In this document: in pieces, positions 15,556 to 24,390 of the stretch | How the letters are laid out: each line of letters opens with the position of its first letter | How positions within the stretch are numbered: position 1 is the first letter of the stretch | NCBI RefSeq assembly: GCF_039519235.1 | Contig: NZ_CP154351.1 | Span: 2,557,633-2,621,632, forward strand | Direction: 5' to 3' | From: Micrococcus sp. 2A | GTDB lineage: Bacteria > Actinomycetota > Actinomycetes > Actinomycetales > Micrococcaceae | Length of the DNA: 64,000 nt | The notes under the pieces: generated by a model | What the model saw: the letters and a program-made list of their open reading frames with translations, nothing else | Told to the model about the DNA's origin: nothing | Databases searched by the model: none | Position numbers and translations under genes: made by a program

Positions 15556-16277
15556 ATGGGCACGATCTTCCTGTATGAGATCGCCGGCACGGCGATCCTC
15601 CTCCTGCTCGGCGTCGGCGTCGTCGCCAACGTCGTCCTCACGAAGACCAAGGGCAACGGCGGAGGCTGGCTGCTCATCAACTTCGGCTGGGGGCTGGGCG
15701 TCTTCGCGGGCGTCTACGTCGCTGCCGCGACCGGTGCGCACCTGAACCCCGCCGTGACCGTCGGCCTGCTCGTCAGCGGCGCCGAGGAGTACGCCCCCGG
15801 CATCGCCGTGACCCTCGGCGCCACGCTCGCGTACTTCGCGCGCAGCTGATCGGCGCCTTCCTCGGCGCGGCCCTGGCCTGGCTGGCCTACCGCGACCACT
15901 ACCAGGCGGAGACGGACCAGGGCGCGATCCTGGGCACCTTCGCCACAGGCCCCGAGATCCGCAACCCGCTGTGGAACATGGTCACCGAGCTGATCGCCAC
16001 GTTCGTCCTGGTGTTCGTGGTCCTGCTCTTCGGCTCCACCCCCTCCGGGCTCGGCCCGCTCGCGGTGGCCCTGCTCGTCGTCGCGATCGGCGCGAGCCTG
16101 GGCGGCCCCACGGGGTACGCCATCAACCCGGCGCGCGACCTGGGCCCCCGCCTGTTCCACGCCGTCGCGCCGATCCGGCACAAGGGCGGCTCGGACTGGG
16201 GCTACGCCTGGGTGCCGATCGTCGGCCCGCTCGTCGGCGCCGTCCTGGCGGGCCTCGCCGCGCCGCTGTTCGTCTGA
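15556..16277 (+). pseudogene. glpF: Glycerol uptake facilitator (aquaglyceroporin), frameshifted
   Basis: The first frame (15556-15849) encodes the GlpF N terminus with AHLNPAVTVG, then reaches a stop right after YFARS. Homology continues one frame away with QLIGAFLGAALAWLAYRDHY, then VTELIATFVLVFVVLLFG and the second NPA box GYAINPARDLGPR, ending at 16277. A single base is missing in the GCGCGC run near 15838-15843; adding one restores a facilitator of about 240 residues. GlpF passively admits glycerol for GlpK. Whether this is a real mutation or a sequencing error in a GC run cannot be told here. The gene lies 13 bp after glpD, inside the operon. Confidence 0.85.
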
Positions 16278-16388
16278 GCAGCCCGTTCATCTGAGCGGTC
16301 TGCCCGTCCAACCCCGGCGGGCACGTTCCCCTGCGGGAACGCGCCCGCCACCCCCACACCCCCGTGACCACCTCCGAAGGAGTAGGAC

Positions 16389-17921
16389 ATGACCACCCCC
16401 CGCTACGTGATGGCCATCGACCAGGGCACCACGTCCACGCGCGCGATCCTCTTCGACCACAGTGGGGCCATCGTGTCCACTGGTCAGCGCGAACACGAGC
16501 AGATCTTCCCGCGCGCCGGCTGGGTGGAGCACGACCCAGTGGAGATCTGGACGAACACCCGCGAGGTCGTCGGCGAGGCCCTGGCCCGCGCCGAGGTGAC
16601 CCGACACGACGTCGCCGCCGTAGGCATCACGAACCAGCGTGAGACCACCGTGGTGTGGGACCGCAACACCGGCAAGCCGGTGTACAACGCCATCGTGTGG
16701 CAGGACACCCGCACCGACCGCCTCTGCGAGCGCCTGGCCGGCGACGTCGGCGCGGACCGCTACAAGGAGCGCGTCGGGCTGCCCCTGGCCACGTACTTCT
16801 CCGGCCCCAAGGTGGCCTGGATTCTGGAGAACGTGGACGGTGCCCGGGAGGCCGCCGAGAACGGCGACCTCATCTTCGGCACCACGGACTCGTGGCTCGT
16901 GTGGAATCTCACCGGCGGCGGCGAGGGCGGCCGGCACGTCACCGACGTCACCAACGCCTCCCGCACCATGCTGATGAACCTGGACACCCTCGACTGGAAC
17001 GAGGAGATCTGCGCGGACATGGGCATCCCGATGTCCATGCTTCCGGAGATCGTCAGCTCCTCCGCCGAGGTGGGCACCGTATCCGGCCAGCAGCTGCTGC
17101 GCGAGACGCCGATCACCGGCATCCTGGGCGACCAGCACGCGGCGACCTTCGGCCAGGCGTGCTTCGAGGTCGGCCAGGCCAAGAACACGTACGGCACCGG
17201 CAACTTCATGCTGATCAACACCGGCGAGGAGCCGGTGCAGTCGGACAACGGCCTGCTCACCACGGTGGCGTACCGCATTGGCGACCAGAAGCCGGTGTAC
17301 GCGCTGGAGGGCTCGATCGCCGTCACCGGCTCGCTGATCCAGTGGCTGCGGGACAACCTCGGGATGATCGGCAGCGCCCCGGAGGTCGAGACCCTGGCCG
17401 CCGGCGTGGAGGACAACGGCGGCGTGTACTTCGTCCCCGCGTTCTCCGGCCTCTTCGCCCCGCACTGGGACGCCGCGGCCCGCGGCGCCATGGTGGGCAT
17501 GACCCGTTACGTCAACAAGGGGCACATCGCCCGCGCGGCGCTCGAGGCCACCGCCTTCCAGAGCCGCGAGGTCCTGGACGCCATGAACGCGGACTCCGGC
17601 GTGGACCTCACCGAACTGAAGGTCGACGGTGGCATGGTCGCCAACGAGCTGCTCATGCAGTTCCAGGCGGACCTGCTGCGCGTGCCCGTCGTGCGCCCCA
17701 AGGTCGTCGAGACCACCGCTCTCGGCGCCGCCTACGCCGCAGGCCTGGCGGTGGGGTTCTGGGCGTCCCAGGACGAGCTCGTGGCCAACTGGGAAGAGGA
17801 CAAGCGCTGGGAGCCCACCATGGACGAGGAGGAGGCTGAGCGCGCCCTGCGGCTGTGGAAGAAGGCCGTGGAACGCTCCCGCGACTGGGTCGACGAGGAC
17901 GTCGAGTCGGCCCAGGGCTGA
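16389..17921 (+). CDS. glpK: Glycerol kinase
   Basis: This 510-residue FGGY kinase phosphorylates glycerol to sn-glycerol 3-phosphate with ATP. Conserved parts are [15 protein letters not shown] (9-23, phosphate loop and catalytic Asp11), [13 protein letters not shown] (about 79), the FGGY signature region around [11 protein letters not shown] and [17 protein letters not shown] (about 345), and the C-terminal [22 protein letters not shown]. It is the last gene of the glp operon, and a GAAGGAG site precedes the ATG. With glpF broken, glycerol entry may depend on diffusion, but kinase and dehydrogenase both look intact. Confidence 0.97.
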   Translation: MTTPRYVMAIDQGTTSTRAILFDHSGAIVSTGQREHEQIFPRAGWVEHDPVEIWTNTREVVGEALARAEVTRHDVAAVGITNQRETTVVWDRNTGKPVYNAIVWQDTRTDRLCERLAGDVGADRYKERVGLPLATYFSGPKVAWILENVDGAREAAENGDLIFGTTDSWLVWNLTGGGEGGRHVTDVTNASRTMLMNLDTLDWNEEICADMGIPMSMLPEIVSSSAEVGTVSGQQLLRETPITGILGDQHAATFGQACFEVGQAKNTYGTGNFMLINTGEEPVQSDNGLLTTVAYRIGDQKPVYALEGSIAVTGSLIQWLRDNLGMIGSAPEVETLAAGVEDNGGVYFVPAFSGLFAPHWDAAARGAMVGMTRYVNKGHIARAALEATAFQSREVLDAMNADSGVDLTELKVDGGMVANELLMQFQADLLRVPVVRPKVVETTALGAAYAAGLAVGFWASQDELVANWEEDKRWEPTMDEEEAERALRLWKKAVERSRDWVDEDVESAQG

Positions 17922-18169
17922 GCCGTCCGATCCATAGGCCGGTCCGGCCGGCCCCGTGCGTCCCGTGCGCCCGGGCCGGTCCGGGCCGAGGCGGCCCCCG
18001 AGCAGTTTGGCGTGACAGTCCTCCTGATCCTTGCGCGGTCGGGCGAGGTGCTGTTCGACCTCACGGATCGCGCGGCGATCAGTCCCCTGCCCTCCAGGCG
18101 CGAGGTGCCCGGCTGCTCCGACGTCGACCTGTCCTCACCCAGGGTGCCCTCTTCCGCGCGGCTCCCGCC
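17922..18169. other. Intergenic debris between glpK and the helicase fragment
   Basis: No gene is recognisable here. The minus strand near 17990-18075 reads a charged stretch (AIREVEQHLARPRKDQEDCH) that may be a scrap of another gene. No terminator with a T-run is evident after glpK. Confidence 0.4.
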
Positions 18170-18535
18170 CAAGGCGGCGGTGGCCAGTTCGCCGAAGTAG
18201 TCCGCATCCACGTCTCGGCCGTCCTTGATGGCGCTCCGATGTGGAATCTCCTCGGAGATGTTCTCCACGGCCGCGTTGTTCGCCGGGGCCACCACCATTT
18301 CGAAGCCGACCACCTCGGGCCAGAGTTTGCGCACCCGTCGTCGCGCCCTGCCCTCGCCGGTCCACTCATGGGTGCGTTCGGTGAAGGCGTCGAGTGGGTT
18401 CTCACACGCCGACAATCGGCGTGCTCGTTCGACGACGTTGGACGCCAGGATGTCCCGGAGCATGGTCGTCTTGCCGGTTCCGGGTGGGCCGTTCACACCC
18501 ATCAGACCTGGGCCGCGCGACGACATCAATGCGGG
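18170..18535 (-). pseudogene. Superfamily 1-like helicase/AAA ATPase, fragment
   Basis: The minus strand has the Walker A segment GVNGPPGTGKTTMLRDILA, followed by NVVERARRLSACENPLDAF and, further on, GFEMVVAPANNAAVENISEE, then SAIKDGRDVDADYFGELATAALGG. This is typical of a family of large DNA2/NAM7-like ATPases, in which this block lies in the first third. Everything upstream and downstream of the block is missing. The fragment lies in the debris between glpK and the IS256 element. No product is expected. Confidence 0.65.
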
Positions 18536-18657
18536 CGGCTTGCAGATGCCCCGTGTGCTCGTGGGCAGTCATATTCGAGGAACTCAGCGCTGGCCGCAGT
18601 GCCTGGATGGCGCACTTGTCCTCCTCTCCGAGTCTCAGCGCAGTTGAGTCCCGCATA

Positions 18658-20050
18658 GTGGTGTAGCGCCCGGTGGTCGGGCACGTCGTCTCAGACGTGG
18701 ACGCGGCCACCGTGTGATCCTTCGAGTGAACCTCTCACAGCACCCTCGAATGGAGTCATCACGATGACCGCTCCTCATATTCTCGACCCTGCCGGCCTGC
18801 TGAGCGAAGCCCTGTCCGAAGCGTCCCCGGACATGATGCGCCACTTGCTGCAGACCATGATCAACACCCTGCTCTCCGCCGATGCAGACGCGGTGGTCGG
18901 CGCCGAATGGGGCAAGCCCACCCCGACACGGTCCGCCCAGCGCAACGGGTACCGGCACCGGGACCTGGACACCCGGGTCGGCACGGTCGATGTAGCCATC
19001 CCGAAGCTGCGCTCTGGGACGTACTTCCCGGAGTGGCTGCTGGAACGCCGAAAGAGAGCGGAGTCGGCGCTGATCACCGTGGTGGCGGACTGCTACTTGG
19101 CCGGGGTGAGTACCCGGCGGATGGACAAGCTGGTCAAGACCCTGGGGATCAATGCCCTCTCCAAGTCCCAGGTCTCCAGGATGGCCGCGGACCTGGATGA
19201 ACACGTGGAGTCCTTCCGCCACCGGCCCCTGGATGAGGCCGGTCCGTTCACGTTCGTGGCCGCGGACGCGCTGACGATGAAGGTCCGCGAGGGCGGGCGG
19301 GTGGTCAACGCGGTGGTGCTGCTGGCTACCGGGGTCAACGGTGACGGCCACCGCGAGGTCCTGGGGATGCGCGTGGCGACCAGTGAGACCGGTGCGGCGT
19401 GGAACGAGTTCTTCGCTGACCTCGTGGCCCGGGGCCTGGCCGGGGTCCGCCTGGTCACCAGTGACGCCCATGCCGGGCTCAAGGACGCCATCGCCGCCAA
19501 CCTGCCCGGCGCCACCTGGCAGCGGTGCCGGACCCACTACGCGGCGAACCTGATGGGCATCACCCCGAAGTCCATGTGGCCGGCGGTGAAGGCCATGCTC
19601 CACTCGGTCTACGACCAGCCCGACGCCACGGCGGTGAACGCGCAGTTCGATCGGCTGCTGGACTACGTAAGCGAGAAGCTCCCGGCGGTGGCCGAGCACC
19701 TCGGTGATGCCCGGGCGGACATCCTGGCCTTCACGACGTTCCCGAAGGACGTCTGGACGCAGATCTGGTCGAACAACCCGGCCGAGCGGCTCAACCGGGA
19801 GATCCGCCGCCGCACCGACGCGGTGGGCATCTTCCCCAACCGGGCGGCCATCGTCAGGCTGGTCGGGGCGGTGCTGGCCGAGCAGACCGACGAATGGGCC
19901 GAAGGGCGCCGCTACCTCGGCCTCGAGGTCCTCGCCCGCTGCCGCCTCACCCCCGTCGAGGACACCGGAAGCGAGGTGGGCACCGACACCGACACTGCCC
20001 TCGAGCTCAGCGCCTGACAACCCCAACGAAGGATCCAACCGCTACACCAC
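18658..20050 (+). mobile_element. IS256-family insertion sequence
   Basis: The 1.39-kb element carries one mutator-type transposase and ends in the inverted repeat GTGGTGTAGCG (18658-18668) / CGCTACACCAC (20040-20050). I find no matching target duplication: the 8 bases outside the left end differ from those outside the right end. The element may therefore have taken part in a later rearrangement that also truncated the helicase gene. Confidence 0.85.
18764..20017 (+). CDS. IS256-family (mutator type) transposase
   Basis: This 417-residue DDE transposase is full length. Family landmarks are AQRNGYRHRDLDTRVGTVDVAIPKLRSGTYFPEWLLERR (about 55-95), the first Asp region TFVAADALTMKVRE, the second Asp in RLVTSDAHAGLKDAI, then CRTHYAANLM (the C/H motif typical of IS256), and the catalytic Glu in SNNPAERLNREIRRRT. 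No frameshift is visible, so the enzyme could be active. The start ATG 18764 lies about 95 bp inside the left end. Confidence 0.95.
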   Translation: MTAPHILDPAGLLSEALSEASPDMMRHLLQTMINTLLSADADAVVGAEWGKPTPTRSAQRNGYRHRDLDTRVGTVDVAIPKLRSGTYFPEWLLERRKRAESALITVVADCYLAGVSTRRMDKLVKTLGINALSKSQVSRMAADLDEHVESFRHRPLDEAGPFTFVAADALTMKVREGGRVVNAVVLLATGVNGDGHREVLGMRVATSETGAAWNEFFADLVARGLAGVRLVTSDAHAGLKDAIAANLPGATWQRCRTHYAANLMGITPKSMWPAVKAMLHSVYDQPDATAVNAQFDRLLDYVSEKLPAVAEHLGDARADILAFTTFPKDVWTQIWSNNPAERLNREIRRRTDAVGIFPNRAAIVRLVGAVLAEQTDEWAEGRRYLGLEVLARCRLTPVEDTGSEVGTDTDTALELSA

Positions 20051-20131
20051 CACAAGGGGCTTGACCCTCAGCGCGGGCATTCCATCCCCCCGTCTGCCCT
20101 TCGCTCTCTCCCCCCGGACAACGACGTCCGT

Positions 20132-20983
20132 TCAGTTCCGGTTCAGTCCGAACCGGCGCGTCATCAGAGCCTCCTTGTAGTGCTTCTCCGCGGCGTCGAT
20201 CTGGGCCTGCGGGGTATTGGAGCCGAACACGCGCAACAGGCTGAACGTGTACCGCTCCGGCTGGGCGGGGTCGAGCTCCAGGGCATCCCGGAGGGCGACG
20301 TTCCCGCCATGCCCGTCACGGGCGTAGGCCTCCCACCGCCCGAGCACACCACGCTCGCCGTCGGCCTTGCCGACATAACACTGGCCCGCGGTCTCGTCGG
20401 CGATCAGGTAGATCCCGCGTACGGCCTCCAGGGCGGTGCGCCAGCCTGCGTAGCGAGTCTCGGTCACCATTGACTGCAGGTCCCCGTAGCTGAGCAGCAC
20501 GTGGTCGAAGCCGGGGAACGCCTCGGTGGTGGGGTCGGCGATCTCGAGGACGGGGAACCGCGCCGCCAGGGGGCCGCGCTTGGCCCAGTTCACGGGGTCT
20601 GCGGACCACTCCACCACCAGGCGCTCCTCGAGGGAGGCCAGCAGCGGCACCGGCGCAACGTCGTAGTACCGGTGCCGCTCCGTGCGCTCAGCCACGGCCT
20701 CCCCGCGGTTCTCGTACACGGCGGTGAGGCGAGAGCGACGCCCGCCCTCCCCCATGAAGATCAGCCAGTGGCGGGCGGGCTCCTTCGGGAACTTCCCCAC
20801 GTGGTGCTGCTCCCGCGTGTAAGCCAGCACGCGCTCCGGCGTGGCTGCCGCCCGCGACGGCAGCCCCGACTCCTTGTAGGTGTGGCGGATGGCCAGGACG
20901 TCGTGCGGGTCGAGGCTGGCGGCCGCTAGGACGGCCCCGAGGGTGAGGACGAAGGGCTGGGGAACCGGATCAGAGTGCGGCAT
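20132..20983 (-). CDS. GIY-YIG nuclease family protein
   Basis: This 283-residue protein has a C-terminal GIY-YIG domain: VRGIYLIADETAGQCYVGKA (about 188-207) holds the G-I-Y and Y-V-G elements, GVLGRWEAYARDGHGGN carries the conserved arginine, and AEKHYKEALMTRRFGLN near the end carries the catalytic glutamate. The N-terminal 170 residues form a separate domain of unknown type (LAIRHTYKESGLPSRAAATPERVLAYTREQH). Such proteins are probably DNA endonucleases, often in mobile or defence regions. It stands between the IS256 element and an AlbA_2 gene, on the same strand as the latter. Confidence 0.8.
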   Translation of the reverse strand: MPHSDPVPQPFVLTLGAVLAAASLDPHDVLAIRHTYKESGLPSRAAATPERVLAYTREQHHVGKFPKEPARHWLIFMGEGGRRSRLTAVYENRGEAVAERTERHRYYDVAPVPLLASLEERLVVEWSADPVNWAKRGPLAARFPVLEIADPTTEAFPGFDHVLLSYGDLQSMVTETRYAGWRTALEAVRGIYLIADETAGQCYVGKADGERGVLGRWEAYARDGHGGNVALRDALELDPAQPERYTFSLLRVFGSNTPQAQIDAAEKHYKEALMTRRFGLNRN

Positions 20984-21079
20984 AGGACCTCATTCTGCTC
21001 ATGGGACGGATCCACATCGACAGATTGACACTTCAGACTCACAGTCGACCACCAAGGGGGGCTCTCAAGAGCGGCAGTG

Positions 21080-22654
21080 TCAGTCTCCCGCCCCTCTGGC
21101 CGACACCAGTCGGTACCGGGTGTCCTTGTGGCCCTGACCGCCGGTCATCTCCACCAGCCCGTCGAGCAGCGGCTGGCGGAGCGCGTAGCGGATCTGCCGC
21201 GCGGTCAGCATGGTGGCCTCCTCCAGGTCGCGGATGCCCACCGCCTCCCCCGCGGCCAGGGCACCGAGGACGCGCCCCTCGTGGCGGGTGGGCGCGGAGC
21301 TGGGCGGCACGGCCGACGACGGTGTCCCGGCCTTCGCCCCGGGCGTCACCTCCGCGGGGGACGTCGTCGCGACCTCCACGGCAGGCTCCCGCCGACTCGG
21401 CCGAGCCCCCTCGGGCCGCGGCCGCCAGAGCAGAGCCTTGAACTGGACGCCCGTGTCGATGAGCTGAGGCCGGTCCAGCCCCCACTGCCGAGCGGACCGG
21501 AACACCTCGTGGATGCCGCCGCCCTCGCCCTCGATGACGGAGGCGCCGTCCGGCGTCGTGAGCTTCTTGGCGATCTGGTACAGCCGCTGATTGACGGCGG
21601 CCTGGGCGTGTTCGTCACTTTCGAGCTGGGTGAGTGACACTCCGCGGAGGCCGCCCGGGCTCTGGATGAACAGGGCCCGGTCCGTGAGCCGCACCTGGAT
21701 GGCCTTGCCCGCGCCGAGGGTGTCGGGGCCGAGGTCGCGGTGCACGAGGGCGTTGCCGAGGAGTTCACGGACGGCGGCGAGCGGGAGCTCGGGGCGGCGC
21801 TCGAGCTGACCGTCGGGGCGGTACACGTGCTCGGTCCCGAGGTTCTGGCGCACCCAGGCCATCACCTCGTCGAGCAGCACGGGGACGGGGCCGGTGAAGT
21901 CCGTGAGGTTGCGGCTGCGCGCCTGCCCCTCTCCCCCGCGCACCTGGACGGCGGCGGTGACGGTGAGCCCCGGATAGCGGCCCTGCGGGTAGTCGCCGAG
22001 GGCGTAGAGGCCGGCCAGGGTGGGCTCCCCGGCGGCGGTGAGGACGTTGGTCTGGCGGAGGATCTCCTGGTGCGTGCGGTCACGGAGGCGGCGGTCCCGC
22101 TCGCGCACGGCCGCCACGTAGTCGGTCACGAGCTCGGGGACCAGGTCCTCCTCGCTCATCCCGGTGACGGGCTTGACGTCGTAGTCCACGCGCTCGTCGG
22201 CGTGAAGCTTGGCGACCTCCAGCATGCGCAGCTCGTGCGCGTGCATCACGTAGTCGCCGTCGGACTGGCGGAGATAGGCCTGCCCTCGCACCGTTGCGGG
22301 CCGGTCCGTGAGGCGCAGGGGCACCACGTGGGCGACGAGCACGTCCTTCCCGTCCAGGCGGAAGACCTGGGGCAGGAGGGTCGGACTGGGCGTGACGGCC
22401 TCGCGCGCCTGGGCCACGAGCCCCGCCTCCAGCACGGCGACGTCGGGCACGCCCACCACGCGGAACTCGCCGTGCGCCTCGTCGACGCCGCAGACGACGG
22501 TTCCACCGGCGGGCATGTTGGCGAAGGCGCAAAGCGTCTCCGGCATGGAAGGGACGCCGCCCGTCGCCCGCTTGACCTCGACCGAGGTGGTGTCGCCACG
22601 GCGCGCGCGGAGGGCTTCGAGGGTGGCCGTCAGATCATCAGAGGACCAGTTCAC
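21080..22654 (-). CDS. AlbA_2/HATPase-type ATP-binding protein (paralogue of 2564-4252)
   Basis: This 524-residue protein has the same plan as the gene at 2564-4252. An AlbA_2 domain occupies about 15-140 (TTSVEVKRATGGVPSMPETL, GGTVVCGVDEAHGEFRVVGV). A GHKL-like ATPase part contains ELLGNALVHRDLGPDTLG and IQSPGGLRGV. A C-terminal winged helix covers about 460-520 (AAGEAVGIRDLEEATMLTAR). The GTG start lies 7 bases after a TACAGT -10 box, so it is probably leaderless. An imperfect inverted repeat covers the promoter. A role in transcription control or phage defence is possible but unproven; the GIY-YIG gene follows on the same strand after 96 bp. Confidence 0.75.
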   Translation of the reverse strand: MNWSSDDLTATLEALRARRGDTTSVEVKRATGGVPSMPETLCAFANMPAGGTVVCGVDEAHGEFRVVGVPDVAVLEAGLVAQAREAVTPSPTLLPQVFRLDGKDVLVAHVVPLRLTDRPATVRGQAYLRQSDGDYVMHAHELRMLEVAKLHADERVDYDVKPVTGMSEEDLVPELVTDYVAAVRERDRRLRDRTHQEILRQTNVLTAAGEPTLAGLYALGDYPQGRYPGLTVTAAVQVRGGEGQARSRNLTDFTGPVPVLLDEVMAWVRQNLGTEHVYRPDGQLERRPELPLAAVRELLGNALVHRDLGPDTLGAGKAIQVRLTDRALFIQSPGGLRGVSLTQLESDEHAQAAVNQRLYQIAKKLTTPDGASVIEGEGGGIHEVFRSARQWGLDRPQLIDTGVQFKALLWRPRPEGARPSRREPAVEVATTSPAEVTPGAKAGTPSSAVPPSSAPTRHEGRVLGALAAGEAVGIRDLEEATMLTARQIRYALRQPLLDGLVEMTGGQGHKDTRYRLVSARGAGD

Positions 22655-22684
22655 AGTGACAACTGTAAGTCATGGTGTCAGTGT
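22653..22684 (-). promoter_or_regulatory. Promoter and imperfect inverted repeat of the second AlbA_2 gene
   Basis: The minus strand has the -10 box TACAGT (22667-22662), then 7 bases to the GTG. ACAGTGACA (22653-22661) and TGTCAGTGT (22676-22684) are an inverted repeat with one mismatch around the -10. This fits autoregulation by the winged-helix protein. Confidence 0.5.
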
Positions 22685-22739
22685 CATGACGGGCGCTTCC
22701 CGTGACGACCGTTCAACCCGGACCCCGGCGCCGTCGAGA

Positions 22740-23047
22740 ACCTGGGTGAGGTGCGCGACCGCAGCGGTATGAACGTGTGCCCGCGGGAGATCGAGGAGGT
22801 GCTCTACGAGCACCCGGCGGTGGCCGAGGCTGCCGCGGTGGGCGTGCCACACCCGGAGCTCGGCGAGGAGGTGGCCGCCCACGTGGTGCTCGCCCCGGGG
22901 GCGGAGGCGACGGCGGAGGAGCTCATCGCGCACGTGAAGTCCCAGGTAGCGCCCTACAAGTACCCGCGCACCGTCACCGTCCGGGACGGGCTGCCCAAGA
23001 CCGCCACGGGCAAGATCCTCAAGCGGGAGCTGGCGACGGCGGAGTGA
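22740..23047 (+). pseudogene. AMP-dependent acyl-CoA synthetase/ligase, C-terminal remnant
   Basis: The plus strand reads GMNVCPREIEEVLYEHPAVA, EAAAVGVPHPELGEEVAAHV and later YKYPRTVTVRDGLPKTATGK with ILKREL. This is the AMP-binding C-terminal domain, including the catalytic lysine in the PKTATGK box. The large N-terminal adenylation domain is absent; the preceding codons (EVRDRSGMN) suggest a further small deletion in the hinge. Non-functional. Confidence 0.85.
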
Positions 23048-23089
23048 GGCGGGGCCGGCCCCGGGCAGGGCCCGGGCTCTTGGTCCACA

Positions 23090-23152
23090 GGACCGCAGGT
23101 TTCCGTCAGAACCTGAGCCGTCGGCTCAGGTTCTGACGGAAACCTGCGGTCC
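23090..23152. repeat. Perfect 30-bp inverted repeat (long hairpin)
   Basis: Bases 23090-23119 and 23123-23152 are perfectly complementary with a 3-base loop (GTC). The arms contain GGTTTCCGTCAGAACCTGAG. There is no T-run, and the stem is far longer than needed for a terminator. It lies 43 bp after the AMP-ligase remnant and 180 bp before the DUF262 gene. Confidence 0.8.
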
Positions 23153-24390
23153 GCGCGCGGCGACGGCGCGATCGGCGACGCCACGGGGAGCGCCGACGGC
23201 GCTGGGGTCGCTGACGGCTTTCAGTAGGCTCAGACTCACCGCGTGGGCGCCATGGTGGATGAACCCGGCTCCCGGAGGGCGCGTCCCACGCGATACGCCC
23301 GTGTTCCGAGACCTCGACGGAATGGAATCCCGTGTCGACCTTCCAGACCCCCCAGTACACGATCGTCGAACTGCTGAACAAGGCTCAGTGCGGCGAGCTT
23401 CAGCTTCCCGACTTCCAGCGGCCTTATCGGTGGGACGACGAGCGCATCCGGTCCCTGCTGGTCACGATCCTCCGCGGGCACCCCATGGGCGTCATCATGA
23501 CCCTCAAGACCGGAGGTCATAATGTCCGCTTCAAGCCGCGCCCCATCACCGGTATCGGCCACGAGGGCCTGAAGGAGCCCGAACTCCTTCTTCTGGACGG
23601 TCAGCAGCGCACCACCTCGATGGTGCAGGCCCTCACGGGGGATGGCGTGGTGGACACGGAAGACGCGCGCCATCACAAGCTGAGGCGCCGATACTTCGTG
23701 GACGTGGTCAAGGCACTGGGCGATGTCCGGGAACAGGAGGACGCCGTCGTGTCTCTGCCAGACTCGGGCATCGTCACGGGGAACATCGGCCGAGACGTCG
23801 TGCTGGATGTGACGACGGAGGAGAAGCAGCACGCGGCGGGACTCATGCCTGCCACGGTCCTCTTCGACAGTGCACGCTGCTTCGCGTGGATGATGGGCTA
23901 CCAGCAGGGCGCCCCGGAGCGGATGGCCGTCACCCAGCAGTTCCTCTCGACCGTGGCCCAGTCCGTGCAGACGTACAAGGTGCCCGCCATCGAACTCGAC
24001 AAGGACATCTCCAAGGACGCTGTCGCCACCGTCTTCGAGAAGGTGAACACGGGCGGTCTGCGCCTCGACGTCTTCGAGCTCCTCACGGCCACTTTCGCGG
24101 GCGACGGCGCCTACTTCAAGGAGACGGGCGAGGACTTCCGTCTGGCTGAGGACTGGGCGCGCACCGAGGAGGTGCTCCACAAGTACCCGGTGCTCAAAGA
24201 AGTGAGGAGCACAGACTTCCTCATGGCTGTCTCCGTGCTGATCACCCTGTCCAAGCGCCGCACAGCCCTGGCCGCCGGCAAGACGGGCAAGCAGGTGCCC
24301 CAGACCAGCGCCCGCCGTGAAGACATCCTCAGCATGAGTCTGGACGACTACCGGACCTGGGCTCCTCAGCTGCGGGATGCCTTGCCTAGG

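Noticed and set aside
18658..20050. Target-site duplication for the IS256 element
   Set aside because: I compared 8-9 bases on both sides for several possible end positions and found no matching pair.
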